A stretch of DNA of 64,000 nt from positions 124,001-188,000 of the forward strand of contig JBAJFE010000037.1 of the NCBI GenBank assembly GCA_037903355.1. The letters run 5' to 3'. The notes under the pieces were generated by a model. The model was given only the letters and a program-made list of their open reading frames with translations, did no database searches and had not been told where the DNA came from. Both the position numbers and the translations under genes were made by a program. Shown one piece after another: positions 10,001-21,556 of this stretch; position 1 is the first letter of the stretch; each line of letters starts with the position of its first letter. Origin of the DNA: Trichuris trichiura. Lineage: Eukaryota; Nematoda; Enoplea; Trichinellida; Trichuridae.

Positions 10001-13000
10001 ATTACGGATAATTCCCGTTTGTTCTGTATATGTAGAAAAACTCCGGAGCTTTCAGGTCATTCGAGACCCGTCATCAGCGGTCTTAGGTTGTTGATCTGAA
10101 AGCTCCGGAGTTTTTCTACATATACAGAACAAACGGGAATTATCCGTAATAAATTTCTTCATTATGAAAACATTTGTTCCCGTACCAAGAAACCCCGTTT
10201 TCAATATGCAAAAGTGAAACTTAAAGAAAATGACGAAAGCATCGGAAAAGGGCCAAAAGATTTTTTGTTCCAAAATAGCGGGATACCAGCGTAAAATAAA
10301 GACACGCATTCGCAAAGGATTACAGGTTCGAGTCCGAATCCCGAATAGGTCGAAAATCCACTGCAAAGTGCGGCCTTGTAACGGTTGCGCATTTTTGGCC
10401 TATTCGGGATCGTGGTCCATGCGGGGTTTCTATCTTTCGAGATTTTGACCCACATCGACATACTAACCCTTTATAAAGAGCTACGTCTTTAAAATTTTTT
10501 CTTTTTTCTTCTTCTTCGTGACGGGCTTTTTTTAATTTTTATTCTAAGATGTTCGCGGGATCCCGCGAACATTTTAGAATAAAAATTAAACAAATACGTC
10601 TTTAAAATTGTTTAAATTCTTTCATTGCGCTCACTCTTTAGCATTACGACGACTGTAATGCACTGCCGCAGACGCAGCATTTAACGAAGCATATTACTGG
10701 GCTGGATTGTAAGATCGATTTTGCCTAAGCTGTTAGTACATACCTCCGCGGACACAACGGATGACGCGTGTTCTTCCTCGACTAACGGTTTCACATAGTT
10801 CGCCGGAAAAATTCCTTCGTTCTCACCAATACGACCGGTCCACCATTGCGAGTCCTTTTGCAGTACGAGAATCTTGTCACCAGCATTGAAAGCGAGGTCG
10901 CCTGGTTCCGACGCAATGAACGAATATACGGCAACGTACCATTGACAATTATCAATAGCTAAAGCCCCCTCTTTACCAGTGCTATCACTCTCCGCAGCGC
11001 TCGTTGTCTGCTCCACTTTTGTATTCACCGTTGAATCATTTCCTACTTCGATCGTATCTGCTCTGACGTCATTGGAAAGTGAAGACCTCTTATCGCTGCC
11101 GATCGATGTTAACGACGATCTGCGAAGACTCTCATTTATTTTTACGTAAGATTTTGGAAACCAGCCTTGTTTATTGCCCAACTCGCCCTTCCACCACATT
11201 TCTTGCTGTTCCAATATGCGTATAATGCTGCCCTTCGAAAAGCTCAGATGATTTTCCGTCTTTCCCTTCCAGTTGTACAATGCGCGAGCGAACAGCCTTC
11301 CTGTAGTATCCGCGTCAACCGAGCTGCGTGATTCAACAGGGGCGCCGCCACTCAAAGGCGCGGAGGCGGCAGGAGCGTTGGGCCGAGAAGTGTCCGAGCC
11401 AATGGCACCACCTTCTTCTCGCTCGAACGATTCCTCGTTGATGCTTTCCAACTTTTGCACCGGATGAGATTGTTGCACTTGGGCGTCTTGCTTTACTTCC
11501 GGTTGCGCAACGCTTTCCAAGCATTCGGCAAACGCTTCGGGAAACCAGCCAACCTTATCCTTAATTTGTCCGGCCAACCAGCCCGGTTCGCATTCGTGAT
11601 TTTTAAAAACAAAAATAATATCGCCCGGTTGAAATGACAATTCGTCTTCGGTTCTAGCGACAAATTCGTACAAAGCGCGATAGCGAACAGTGACGGGCGC
11701 GTTCGAGGAAGGCTGATTTTTAAAATCGACCCAATTATTATCGTTGCTTGACTCTTTTGCTGAACTAACCGTTTCGCCCGTAGGCCAAGCGCCCTCTTGA
11801 GCGTCTTTAGCTTTAACAGGCTGACCTGCGGTAGTGCCGGACGGTTGCTGTAGTTCAGTCTCTTTGGAAGCAGTGGAAATGCTACTCTTGGGAGGCAGTC
11901 GGCTTTTCGCCTGACGGATCAATTCCTGATTTTCAAACCACTCCACCTGAGCTTCTTGGCGTAAGTTTTCATATTCGACCTTTAAGGCGGCGCAACGCTT
12001 CTCCTTTTCCTCCACTTCGGCATTGATTTCAACCAAATTCTTTTTGAGCCCTTCCAGAGCTGCCAACTTGTTGTTATACCGATTCACCAACTGATCGTAC
12101 GGTTCGGAAAGAGACAAAGCTGTTCTACTTGCAAGCATCTGTTCGTTAAGCGCTCTTTTTTCAAATTCCAATTGGTGCAGTCGGCTTTCCAATTGTTTTA
12201 CCATATTTTTGTTCTCCTCAATGCTGCATACGTTGGCGTCACGTTCGGCCTTCATTTGGCCAAAACTGTTGGTTAGCTCGTAGACGTCTTGACGCAGCTT
12301 GGCAATGCTTGAATTGAGGTCGGCGGCCTTTTCGCTGAACGCCTGCACTTGAAAGGTCAAATTTTTGCTTTGCTGTTTGCTGTGACAAACTCCCTCAACA
12401 ACGGCTTGTCGCTGTAGAGACAATTCATTGAGACGCATCTTTTCCCATTCAACCAATCTTTGGCGTTCCAATTCGCGACGGGCAGCCTCGCGTTGCTCCA
12501 TCATTTTGCGATGCTCTTCGCCTTGGCGGAGTTGCATCTCCCGTTGTCGTGCCAATTCTTTTTCCAATTCCAATTGTCTACGACGTTCGGCTTCCATGCG
12601 TTCTCTCTCTCGTTTTGCCTGCTCTTCTCGCTCCTTACGCTCTCGTTCCTCTCGCTCCTGCTGTTCCATCTTTAGTAACTGTTCGCGGCGCCTTTCCAGC
12701 TCCGCTTGTCCCTTTTCGAAATTTTCCCGCCGTTTATCTTCAAAAGTTTTCGCTACTCGAGGCTTAAACTCTTCCGTCGATTCCGTGCTCCCTTCCGCGG
12801 AGTCAACGCCTGCAAAAAGTGATTACAAAAAAGACAAAACGTTTGGCTTTGCAAAGTGCGAATGCTATTCAAAGACGACGGTGGACTGCAACTACAAATG
12901 GGACCGCTCCTATATAGCAAAACGGGAAATGTTCTATCAGTCGGAGCAACGAAGCAGCTTTACAACTTGAATAGCGGCAAGGTGGAAAGAAAACAGCGCT

Positions 13001-13791
13001 TCGGCAATTTAAGCAAATGTACGCAACTTACTTGTACTGCCAAGGCTTTGATGCCTCAAACGACCAACAGTGGCTAAATCGGTCAGTGGAACCGATGGCA
13101 ACTTTTCTCCATCTTTTACGGAGTCAATGTACGACATGGCCAAACAGAACTCTTCGCATGTCAACCGTCCGTCCTTGTCCAAATCGGATAGGAACCAAAT
13201 GTGCGCAAGAACGTCGTTACTTAAACCAAAGCGGCAAAAAATGGTTCGGGCATCTTTTCCATTCAGGAAACCGGACTTTGCTTCGCTAAGACCGCAGAAC
13301 ATTTGAGTATATTTAGCTTTGCTAGCCGCTTGTCTTGCCAAATGACTGGCTACTTGAACAGTGTAAGGAGAAGAGGGCTGTTTAAATGGGATTACAGGTT
13401 GAGGCAACGTCGTCTTAGCCAATGGCCATCCATCCGCGCAGCTTGCCGCCGCGTACGGGTGGTTTAACCTGTTAGGGTAATTGTTCATTTGGACAGTTGT
13501 CAACAGTGATTGAGGAAGCAAAGTAGGCAGCGCAACGCCCTGATGCTTTTTTTCCAACAGAAACATTGCAATGGCAAATTCGAGTTGATCCAACTTGCCA
13601 TCCTTTGTAACGTCGGCAAGATTCCATATTTGAGCAAGAATTGCGGGCGGTTGACCCGAGCTGAGCAGGAAACCTTTGGTTTGTTCCCCGCTAAGCAGTC
13701 CGTTGACGGGATTTAGCGCCACAAATTGCCTTTGATAGTTTGTCCACTGTTGCGGAGTAATGAACCACTCGCCGCCTACTGTTGCGGACAT
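7092..13791 (-). CDS. ITSN: Intersectin (long form): endocytic scaffold and Cdc42-type Rho-GEF
   Basis: Five exons in phase: 13791-13032, 12809-10744, 9743-9262, 8690-7598, 7544-7092; 1617 residues. Domain order is exactly that of intersectin-L. Two EH domains (about residues 8-95 and 155-245, each with a DKDG-type EF-hand loop). A charged coiled coil beginning KTFEDKRRENFEKG (about 270-520). Five SH3 domains (about 635-695, 765-820, 880-940, 965-1022, 1042-1098), each with an ALYD-like start and a W-P-YV end. A DH RhoGEF domain (about 1135-1320), a PH domain (about 1345-1465) and a C-terminal C2 domain (about 1485-1600). The family links clathrin-coated pit assembly, dynamin/Eps15/SOS binding and Cdc42 activation at the plasma membrane and synapse. 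The 5' neighbour ALG13 ends six bases upstream in the same frame. Intron 2 (about 1 kb) carries large inverted repeats. Confidence 0.96.
9983..10168. repeat. Long inverted repeat (73-base arms, 40-base loop)
   Basis: Arms 9983-10055 and 10096-10168 are reverse complements with one mismatch that I can find; the loop is 10056-10095. It sits inside intersectin intron 2. It could be a foldback/MITE element or an intronic hairpin. I see no target-site duplication close to the arm ends. Confidence 0.9.
10319..10410 (+). other. tRNA-like B-box and short inverted repeat
   Basis: GGTTCGAGTCC near 10326 matches the pol III B-box consensus, but no A-box, anticodon stem or acceptor stem can be built around it. 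The 12-base arm ATCCCGAATAGG near 10340 recurs inverted near 10400. It may be a tRNA-derived SINE remnant in the intersectin intron. Confidence 0.3.
10482..10609. repeat. 60-base near-perfect palindrome flanked by 15-base direct repeats
   Basis: Arms 10531-10560 and 10561-10590 meet at GCGGGATCCCGC with no spacer and differ at one position. TACGTCTTTAAAATT occurs at 10482-10496 and again at 10595-10609, flanking the palindrome like a target-site duplication. Probably a small transposed element in intersectin intron 2. Confidence 0.85.
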
Positions 13792-13797
13792 TGTGCT

Positions 13798-16322
13798 TCA
13801 GTTGAATCCAAAGTATTTGTCCAACCAGGAGGCAAACACTTTCGGTTTTCCCGAATGCCACTGCTTCAAACTGGACGGATCGAAAGCGGACAGCGCTTGT
13901 GGCAGTTCGCTGGCAAAGCTCCAATGAGCGTAGCCGTCCAAAGACAATTGTCGAGCAAGCTCTATTTGATGATTGTCCAAAAGCGTTTCGTTGACAACAA
14001 TCAACAACGGTTTACCTAATTCTAATGCTTCAAGACAGCTGGCTGCACCGGCGTGACTAATCACCCAGTCGGCTTGCTGGAAACAAGAACTGAGACACTG
14101 TCTGTAACGAAAAGTCGTCACAGTTGGATATGGTTCAGCGTCGGGTGCTGTAGGCTCGTACGAGCCTTTTCCAATTTGCAAAACTAATTCTTTGACACCT
14201 TTGGAACGGAGAATAGCAAAACTTTGGGGAGAGCAAACTGCTCGAATCAATTCGTCAAATTCGGTAGTGCCTACAGTGACAAATAGGGAACGCAGCTCCA
14301 GATCGGATATTTTTTTGTAGAGCCTAATTGTACTTGCGTCTTCCGGCCAATAACCAGGACTCCTCTTCAAAACAGGCAAGAGTTACGTCCAGGCTCAACG
14401 ATGCACTCACGTCAATTTCACTATCTGCAACAGATACAACAACAAAGATAGACAAATACTGAAAAAAAAATCGACGGAAAGCAAAGGCATTTATTAAAAT
14501 GCTAATTTCACCTTTTGATCGGATGGCAACTGATTGTCACAGCTTTTACAAGCAGCCAAAATAAAGTGAACAAATTTTTCCGCTTTTCTCGAAGCAACCA
14601 GCAGTTTTTTCGAGACGACACTTCGTAGTCAGAATTTATAAAACGTTTTAAAAATATGACCTTATGAATACATAATGTTCTGCGTCGAATATTGACGTAT
14701 CCTTGAGCTTGTCTATATGAAAAGGCAATTAGTTACGTTTGCATTAGTAGGCGAAAAGAATGTTAACCATGGCGCCTCTGGATTTAAATTTGACAAAAGA
14801 GGTAAAGGCTCAATCCATTACTTGAACTGTCCCGTCACTGAGGAGTATTCAAAGCAGATTAGCTATAAGCATGCTGTTTTCGTAATCGAATGATAAAATA
14901 GAGGTCAACAGCACTGGTCTTATATTTGTCATTTAAGAAACACAAAGAAAATTAATTTCTTAAATTATAAGGAAAATATGATCTATGAATACGTAACTCA
15001 TCAAACAAATGTTTATCAGTTTACAAGATTGAGAAACATGACTGGTTGAAATAGTTTCGTCTGCAAACGTTTTAATTAAACGATTATGTCGCTAGTACAA
15101 TTAACTCCTGAATGTGACGCACATAGGCAAAGAACGATAATAATAATAATAATATATGTGAGGTTATTTACAGTTTTTCCCTTAACTGACGCAAAACCAC
15201 CTTAACAAGGAAGTTGAAAATGACTAGGAAGAATGTACCTGCACTGAAGACGGTAAGGAAAGGAATGGAGCATGAACATAAATAATGAAGATAAGAACAG
15301 ATCATAACAGCGTTAGTAAACTTCATCTATGACAATTTTATTCATACTGATAACTTTTGCTTGTTGAAAAACAAACTCCGTCTAAGGAACTTGAAACATA
15401 CAAAGACAGCTGGACTCAATTTCGGAGCAAAGCTAAGTAAACAAACATAGCTATTTCCTACGTCTTTTTAAAATGCTTCTCTTCTGGCAAACGTAGAAAA
15501 GAAATTTGCCAACATAGGATGCTCGAAGATATGAAGTCATATTTCGAAACGTAAGCTTAGCAAAAGTTGAGTATATGCAGGTTGATAATTTAACGTGCTG
15601 TAAAAGTGACGAGCCAAACAAAAATGATCATGTCCCGTCATGGCAAAGCACTTTTAACATGTTATATTCACTGCTGCGTTTCGACGTCAATGCTGGGACG
15701 ACCTAACCGCTAAACCATTTTAATAGTATACTGTAAGAAATTAACACCTTTTCCTAATGAGCAGTTGCCTATGGTCAGCGGACAGATATAGGAAGGAGAG
15801 CATAATCAAAGCTTAAAAGTACAATACCTTCTATGGACTTCAAAGCCGGTCGGCGTTTCGAATCTTCTTCCGGTCGATTTTTATCTAAAAAGAACATAAT
15901 TCAGCAGTTACGATCAGATTTAGGTAAGCTGTTTAAGCAGAAAAATCAATGACAGCAACATGCACTCTAGTGATAAAATCATCATTGAATTCTTAATAAG
16001 CTCTGGCGTTCCATTTGCCGCCGTTCAATCCAGCGCATACGTTTATCGACTTAAAAGACTCATTCTGATCGAACACTGGCGCAATACTGCGAAATACCAA
16101 TAATGGCGCTAGCAGTGTTTTCGCAATTAGGAAATAAACTAAAAAAGGCTTATAACTTGCTCTGCCTACAAGAGATGAAACGAGGCGACGCGAGCATGGC
16201 TGAAGTGGGTACAAAGCAAGTATATCTACGCATAAAATCATACCGCTTAGCGCTGTGCTCTCTTCGAATGGAGTCAGTAGACTACTTCTTCGACGAGATA
16301 CCTCCCTTCGCTCGTTCTCCAT
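13798..16322 (-). CDS. ALG13: ALG13: UDP-GlcNAc transferase catalytic subunit (N-glycan synthesis)
   Basis: Exons 16322-16244, 15884-15828, 14424-14411, 14364-13798 join in phase; 238 residues. The main exon shows the ALG13 fold: FVTVGTTEFDELI, then GKGSYEP, then the UDP-sugar-binding block VISHAGAASCLEAL-LGKPLLIVVN and DNHQIELA. With ALG14, ALG13 adds the second GlcNAc to dolichol-PP-GlcNAc on the cytosolic face of the ER. The large exon contains no Met at all, so upstream exons are required; the chain given starts MENERREVSRRRSS and adds about 65 charged residues before the conserved core. It includes a 14-base microexon and a 46-base intron. The stop lies six bases before the intersectin ATG, in the same frame. 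The core is certain; the N-terminal exons are inferred from phase. Confidence 0.85.
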
Positions 16323-16463
16323 TGATTGCGGAGAGTGACATACAGTAAACTACAGTAAATTATGTGCAGGAGTGATCCCAACGGCTATCCAATTTGGTTA
16401 AGTTAACGCATAAATTACTTCGTAATATTTTTCATGCTAACTAGGCAAAAAACTTTAACTTAC

Positions 16464-16510
16464 CTGGCAGGATTTTCGACAATCGCTGTTTCGATGAGTC
16501 GTCAAACCTG
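16464..16510 (-). other. orphan exon, possible alternative ALG13 5' exon
   Basis: A 47-base segment runs from TTTTAG (tandem CAG acceptor) to a strong GTAAGT donor. It encodes RFDDSSKQRLSKILP and ends in phase 1, so it could splice into the ALG13 exon at 15884 in frame. No ATG exon that feeds it was found. It may mark an alternative 5' end. Confidence 0.35.
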
Positions 16511-17345
16511 CTAAAACAATAATATGGCCTGGAAAGACCGCGAAAATATTACGCTTAAAAGAAAAGCAGACAAACCGGTGCGCTCAGAAGTTTACAGATA
16601 TTATCACGCTGGAAAACGTTACGCTACCAAATCGAAGCTAGCATTAATCGGCAGACAAGAAGATTACTGAGCACTTCTGTGAAATAAAGTTAGCTCAATT
16701 TTCGAAGAAAAAAAAATCAATACATAAATTTTCTTATCTTCGGATGGGTAAGCGCAGCTTGAAAACAAACTAGCACAAAGGAATACGGTAGATTAATGAA
16801 AATCAAGAACAATTCCAAACGATTCAAACCAGCAAGGACGATTGCTACGGATTTTTAAATTTTCGGCGTCACAACCGATTACGAATGCATGAATAGCAGT
16901 TGTAGAGCAGCCAAACTGAAAAGAGAGACTTTTTCCATGTCGAGCCTTTGCAACACCATTTTGCCGAAATCGATTAACGATTGTATGTCAGGAAAGAGAA
17001 GCTTGTTCAGCAGACAAAATTGGTTTCAGCCTATTTTCCGTTAAAAAAAATTCAATACGGAAAAATAACACGTGGCCAACGATCGAATCAGAAATCGAAT
17101 AGAGCTTTATGTAACTTAAACCGACAACGTGATGTATTTGCATAAATTCTAGGCGGCGTAGTTCGCTTCGTCAAGTCTCAAAATAGAAAGCGATATGTTG
17201 AACAGATCTTTTGGAATGCTGAGCGCTGACGCACTTACAGTGCAAAGACGGCATCAAAAAAATGACTAAGCGCGACAGTAAGCTATTTGACACTTTTCTT
17301 AACAACAATTGCACATATACAGCAGCCGGCGAGCAGCCGAGCTAA

Positions 17346-20300
17346 TTATATTTCTTTGGAATACAAATTTCCGCGGCAATTGACCGACTTGCATTTGCAA
17401 TGAATAACACAATCGCTTCTGAGCGTATCTGAAAATAACAACTGTTTGCAAAGTGGTTTGACGGAGTCGTAAATAGTTACCTCCCCGTTTGGGATTCATC
17501 AAATAATCAAAGGTAAGCTCTTCGTACGCTCCAATGTCTCTTTTTGCAAAGAAGGCTATCCGCGGACACAAAGGATTGTAATTTTGTATCCATACAGCGA
17601 ACACTTGCAAGTTTGGATCACACTAAAGCAGAGCTCATTAACAGTGGCGCTAACATAGGTTTAAGCAACGGGATTGCTGCTCACGCTGTGGTTAAGAAAA
17701 TGAGACTCGTTGCCGAAATAACGCGCGTCAATAACGTATTCGGGATCACCGTAAAAGTCGAGATCGAAAAGGTAGGAAGTCTCCACGTTGTCATAGACGT
17801 TGCCTCGTCGCTCCGCTTCAATGTTCGTTATAATCTGAACTTATGGCAACTGCCAAATTTAAAAAAAAACATGCATTTGTATCTTTTACTTCTCCCGTGT
17901 ATTCCATGACGAAAGCGCCTTGCTTTATTGGCTCTAATGTTTTAACACCCCAACCTCGACCATCGTTGGTGCGAAATATCGTTATCTAAAAAAGAAACAA
18001 TCTAATCAAGATAGCGGGCTTTACTTTAATTGGTTAACAAACAATGTACCTTAACTTGCCTGCCTTTTTGCACGACACGATTAACGCAGTCTTCGGAACA
18101 GTTACAGCAACTACTGCATTCGTAGATTGGACGACCCGGACATATGGCCAAAGTGCCATCATTGTTGTAGGGAAATTCGACTTCCATAAGCAAAGGGCAG
18201 CACATTTCCTGGTTCATGCAGTTGCCTCTGCAACGACATCCGAAAGGGGTCTCAATGGGTGCGGACATGCTGTCGCAATAGATGCACTGAAGTATGAAGT
18301 GGAAACTTGGTGGTGGACCTTCGTCGTCGACAAAATTTTCCACCGTCAACGATGAAATGCCTTTGGCAGCGCAGACAGCGTTCATGGACCTTTCCCATTC
18401 TTTAAGCATCAGTTGCTGCATGCTATTGCTATTCAACGCTCTGGGAATCCTGGCCTGGGAATTCCTGAACTCGACCAAAAATTTAAAGTCGTTTACCCTT
18501 TCGAATTTCCATTCGCCACCCAACAAAGCCGGACCAAAGTCGTGCATGAACTTTTTGTACACTGCCTCTGCTGACGGGTCCAACTTTGGTATGTCGTTCA
18601 ATTTATTCTCCGTATGTTCTTGCCCAAATGAAGACAGAGCAGAAACGCGCAATTCAGCGTGACTCTTATTAGACGACAAGAGGGAACCATTCAAACGCCC
18701 GTCGGTCGATGCAGCTGTGTACATTCTGTTGCTCGAGTGATAGTCAACGGAAGAAGGAACGCCAAAACCGTTCGTTTTTGCAGAGCGGCCCTCCTCGTAA
18801 AGCGAGACAGAATTTGGTGCTATAAGACCTTGTTTCGCAGTACAAGAAGCAGCCTTCGGCGTAGGCCTGACAATCTCGTAGCCATGAAGCTCCACTTGCT
18901 GATGGAACAGCTGAAGCAATCTTGGGCAGTACAAGTTTTCAACCGGTTCCCAATTATTGTAAGTTGAAGGCCAATGCTTCCATTTTACCATGTAGTAACT
19001 TTTCCCCTAAAATAATGAACAGTACTTTTGGTGGCCGGGATTTAATTTACTGTTTTGGTCTTATAACCCTGTTGCTTTTCTAGACCTTCCCGCAAAGTCT
19101 GAGCAAGCCAATAAGGCACTTTACTTAGGAATGCAGCTTTCAAAATACTGACCGAATGGAATGAAACGATCGTATCACATTCTAGCGTTCGCAAGGCGTG
19201 CCACTTATTGAGATGGTAAGAAACGGTAATGATAATCAGGATAGTAAGAAAGAAAATGCCAAATTCAAATATTTACTAACAATTCGTTAACTAATCGATC
19301 TAACGCGAAGGCGCTGTCAAAGAACTCAAGCTCTGCGTAACTACTGGGAACTGGTCAGTCTGACGGAAGGGAAAACTTGTTATTATTTTACAAAAAAATT
19401 AAAATTACTCTATCAAATCCTATTTTTTGAAAATAAATTAGCAACAATGAAATTCGTTTGGTCAAACTGCGTAGTCCCACAAAGAAGAATAGGTTGGTCA
19501 ATTCAAAATGCAAAAATTACGTAGGTAGGTTAGACGAAAAGTATTGATTTTCAGGTTAGATCACATACTGTATAAGTATAACAACATGCTACTAGTGGGC
19601 ATGTTTATGCTAACCGTACGAGAGCAATTATGGTTTCGCTCTGTACAAAAGGCCTATTCGATTTAGCGTTTGCGCTTTTTTGGTTAATTAAAAGGTTGAA
19701 AGAAACATAACACACTTTCGTGGGAAGTGCTGGAAAAATTTTCTTAGGACTGAATATGTAAGGCCAAAAGCAACAGCAATAAACCCAAACAAAAACTGAA
19801 AGAACTGGCGTCAGTTCTACTTCAAATTTTCTTTACCAGCAAGATGAAATGCAACGGGCAAAACACGTGGCAAATTTGCATCTTTATTTCTTATTTTGTC
19901 GCGCAGCACAAAGTGAATTTTGATTTCAACAACTGCTGCTCGTATATGCGCTGTAAAATTTTACAAACACTTTCGAAAAGTTTTTGTGTTAATGGCGCGA
20001 ACCGAGAGGATGGGAAATAATTAGTTGAATCCACCTCTTAAATTATCTAGCATTAAAAAACATTGCGATAAACATGCCCCGTTACCGCAAAGGAAAACAA
20101 TGCAGCGATATGTGCATTACACAATTTTAAAGCCCCCTGCGACTTCTTGCTACTGAAATAGGAAACGAAATTCGAAGCTGATAAGAGCCGTACTTACACA
20201 GAGAAGAGGAGTACGCAAGCCTAACTGTTTGCACAAATGTTTTTCTGCCTAGCAAATGAGTGTGGGCGCAAAAACGGAAAAAATGAGCCCTACAGCACTG

Positions 20301-21461
20301 AACAAAATTCCTTCACTTACGTGTACAATACGATAGAGGAAAGTTAAGTGCTCCATAACGAGGGCTTTTATGCAAAGGAAAAACAAATAATTAGCCAAAC
20401 AATGATCGGCAAGTTGGTTTCCCACAATTTTGCTTCGCGTATGATGGAATAAAGCAAACGGTAAACGACAATAACCATTCAAACGCAACTAAAGAGAAAG
20501 AGTCTACCCTATACATGATACAGTTGGAGTAATAAAATGCTTACTGAAAAAAATGACGGACATAAGAGCTATACATTTTAAGAGGTACACTGTAACCCAA
20601 CGGAGAGAGACCTCAGCCAAAAAGTCTAAGGGACGCAGCTGAATCGTCACAGCAGCAATTGCATTATACAACTAAGACGGGAAAGGACAGATGAAAAACG
20701 CTTCGCGACAAGCGCAGCTGACACTTGCAATACACGAAACGGTACTTACGCTTACGACCTTTCGGTCGACAATTTCTTCTACTTCATAGTAGCGCTTCAG
20801 AGGCTCCATTCGCTAAAAATAACAACAATAGCAAACACTACATATATTTCCGTGCACTTATAAACTAACTTCAAGTTGAGAAGGAGATTCCGAAAGAGCG
20901 GGAAGCAAGTTGCTCTGCGTCGAAGGGATGAGCAGTGCAAAATCGAAAACTCGTTCACTTTTTCGAATGGGACAATCTCAGAGCGCGGAATACAACAAAA
21001 TTTTACGTTATGCTAAAAGGAGCCGAACATAGCCGTCGAATCCTACTTTCTCTTCGGAGTATCTTTTAAACAGTATGCAGGTTCAAATAATTAGGATTGC
21101 GCTAACGTTTGCTCTTCCTCAAACTGCCTTTGCCGTTTCGACTTAACTATAAAGGTTCAAACGCTATTTGAAGGACAATTACGCGCTGCTATTTGCGGGA
21201 GTCCTAATTTTCGAACAAAAAGCGGGCATATTTATCAGAAATAATATTGCGGTAAATTGATTTTGAAATGGCAAGCTTTAAGCACTGCAGGTGTTTTAAA
21301 GTAGTAGCTGCTTTAAAATGGAGGATGGGTTCTTGATTTAGTTCTAAAACACTTACTTTTGCTCCCAACTGGCTGACTGTAACTTGCGCCTGCTTGCATT
21401 GCAGACGGTGCGTCTTCCGAGTGGTTTGAGCCTCGGTGGCTACTGTGTGGCATTCGAACAT
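17346..21461 (-). CDS. SUV39-type histone H3 lysine-9 methyltransferase
   Basis: Seven exons in phase: 21461-21357, 20812-20756, 19006-18050, 17985-17890, 17834-17685, 17622-17481, 17428-17346; 529 residues. Chromodomain at about residues 44-90 ([12 protein letters not shown] joined to [15 protein letters not shown]). Cys-rich pre-SET about 275-355 ([22 protein letters not shown]). SET domain about 356-495 (GRGWGVK, EAERRG, RYFGN, NHS joined to CDPNLQ, EELTFDY). Post-[13 protein letters not shown] at the end. All catalytic SET motifs and zinc ligands appear intact. The enzyme writes H3K9 methylation for heterochromatin. The intron that splits NHS/CDPN explains why the SET domain is not one open frame. 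Intron 2 is about 1.75 kb. It shares a 95-base divergent promoter with the gene at 21557. Confidence 0.95.
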
Positions 21462-21556
21462 ATTTTCTCGATTTTTCTTATCTTTTTATAGCGCTCTGGA
21501 GTTGTGCATTATTATTTACGAGTGGTTGGCAAAGTACTTCCCTTTTTCTGGCGATA
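21462..21556. promoter_or_regulatory. divergent promoter region
   Basis: Only 95 bases separate the start codons of the SUV39 gene (-) and the single-exon gene (+). The stretch is A/T-rich, including TCTTTTTATA near 21480. Both promoters or trans-splice acceptors must lie here or overlap the genes. Confidence 0.5.

Noticed and set aside
10319..10345. tRNA gene at the B-box-like GGTTCGAGTCC
   Set aside because: No A-box or cloverleaf could be built; kept only as a possible SINE trace.
12428..12970. Plus-strand Ser/Arg/Cys-rich frame
   Set aside because: It is the reverse complement of the Glu/Arg-rich intersectin coiled coil; such exons always give open antisense frames.
15993..16243. Continuation of the ALG13 first exon to a full 109-codon ORF
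   Set aside because: The GTATGA donor at 16243 gives a phase match to the next exon and the conserved core; the rest of the ORF has no similarity and ends before the core.
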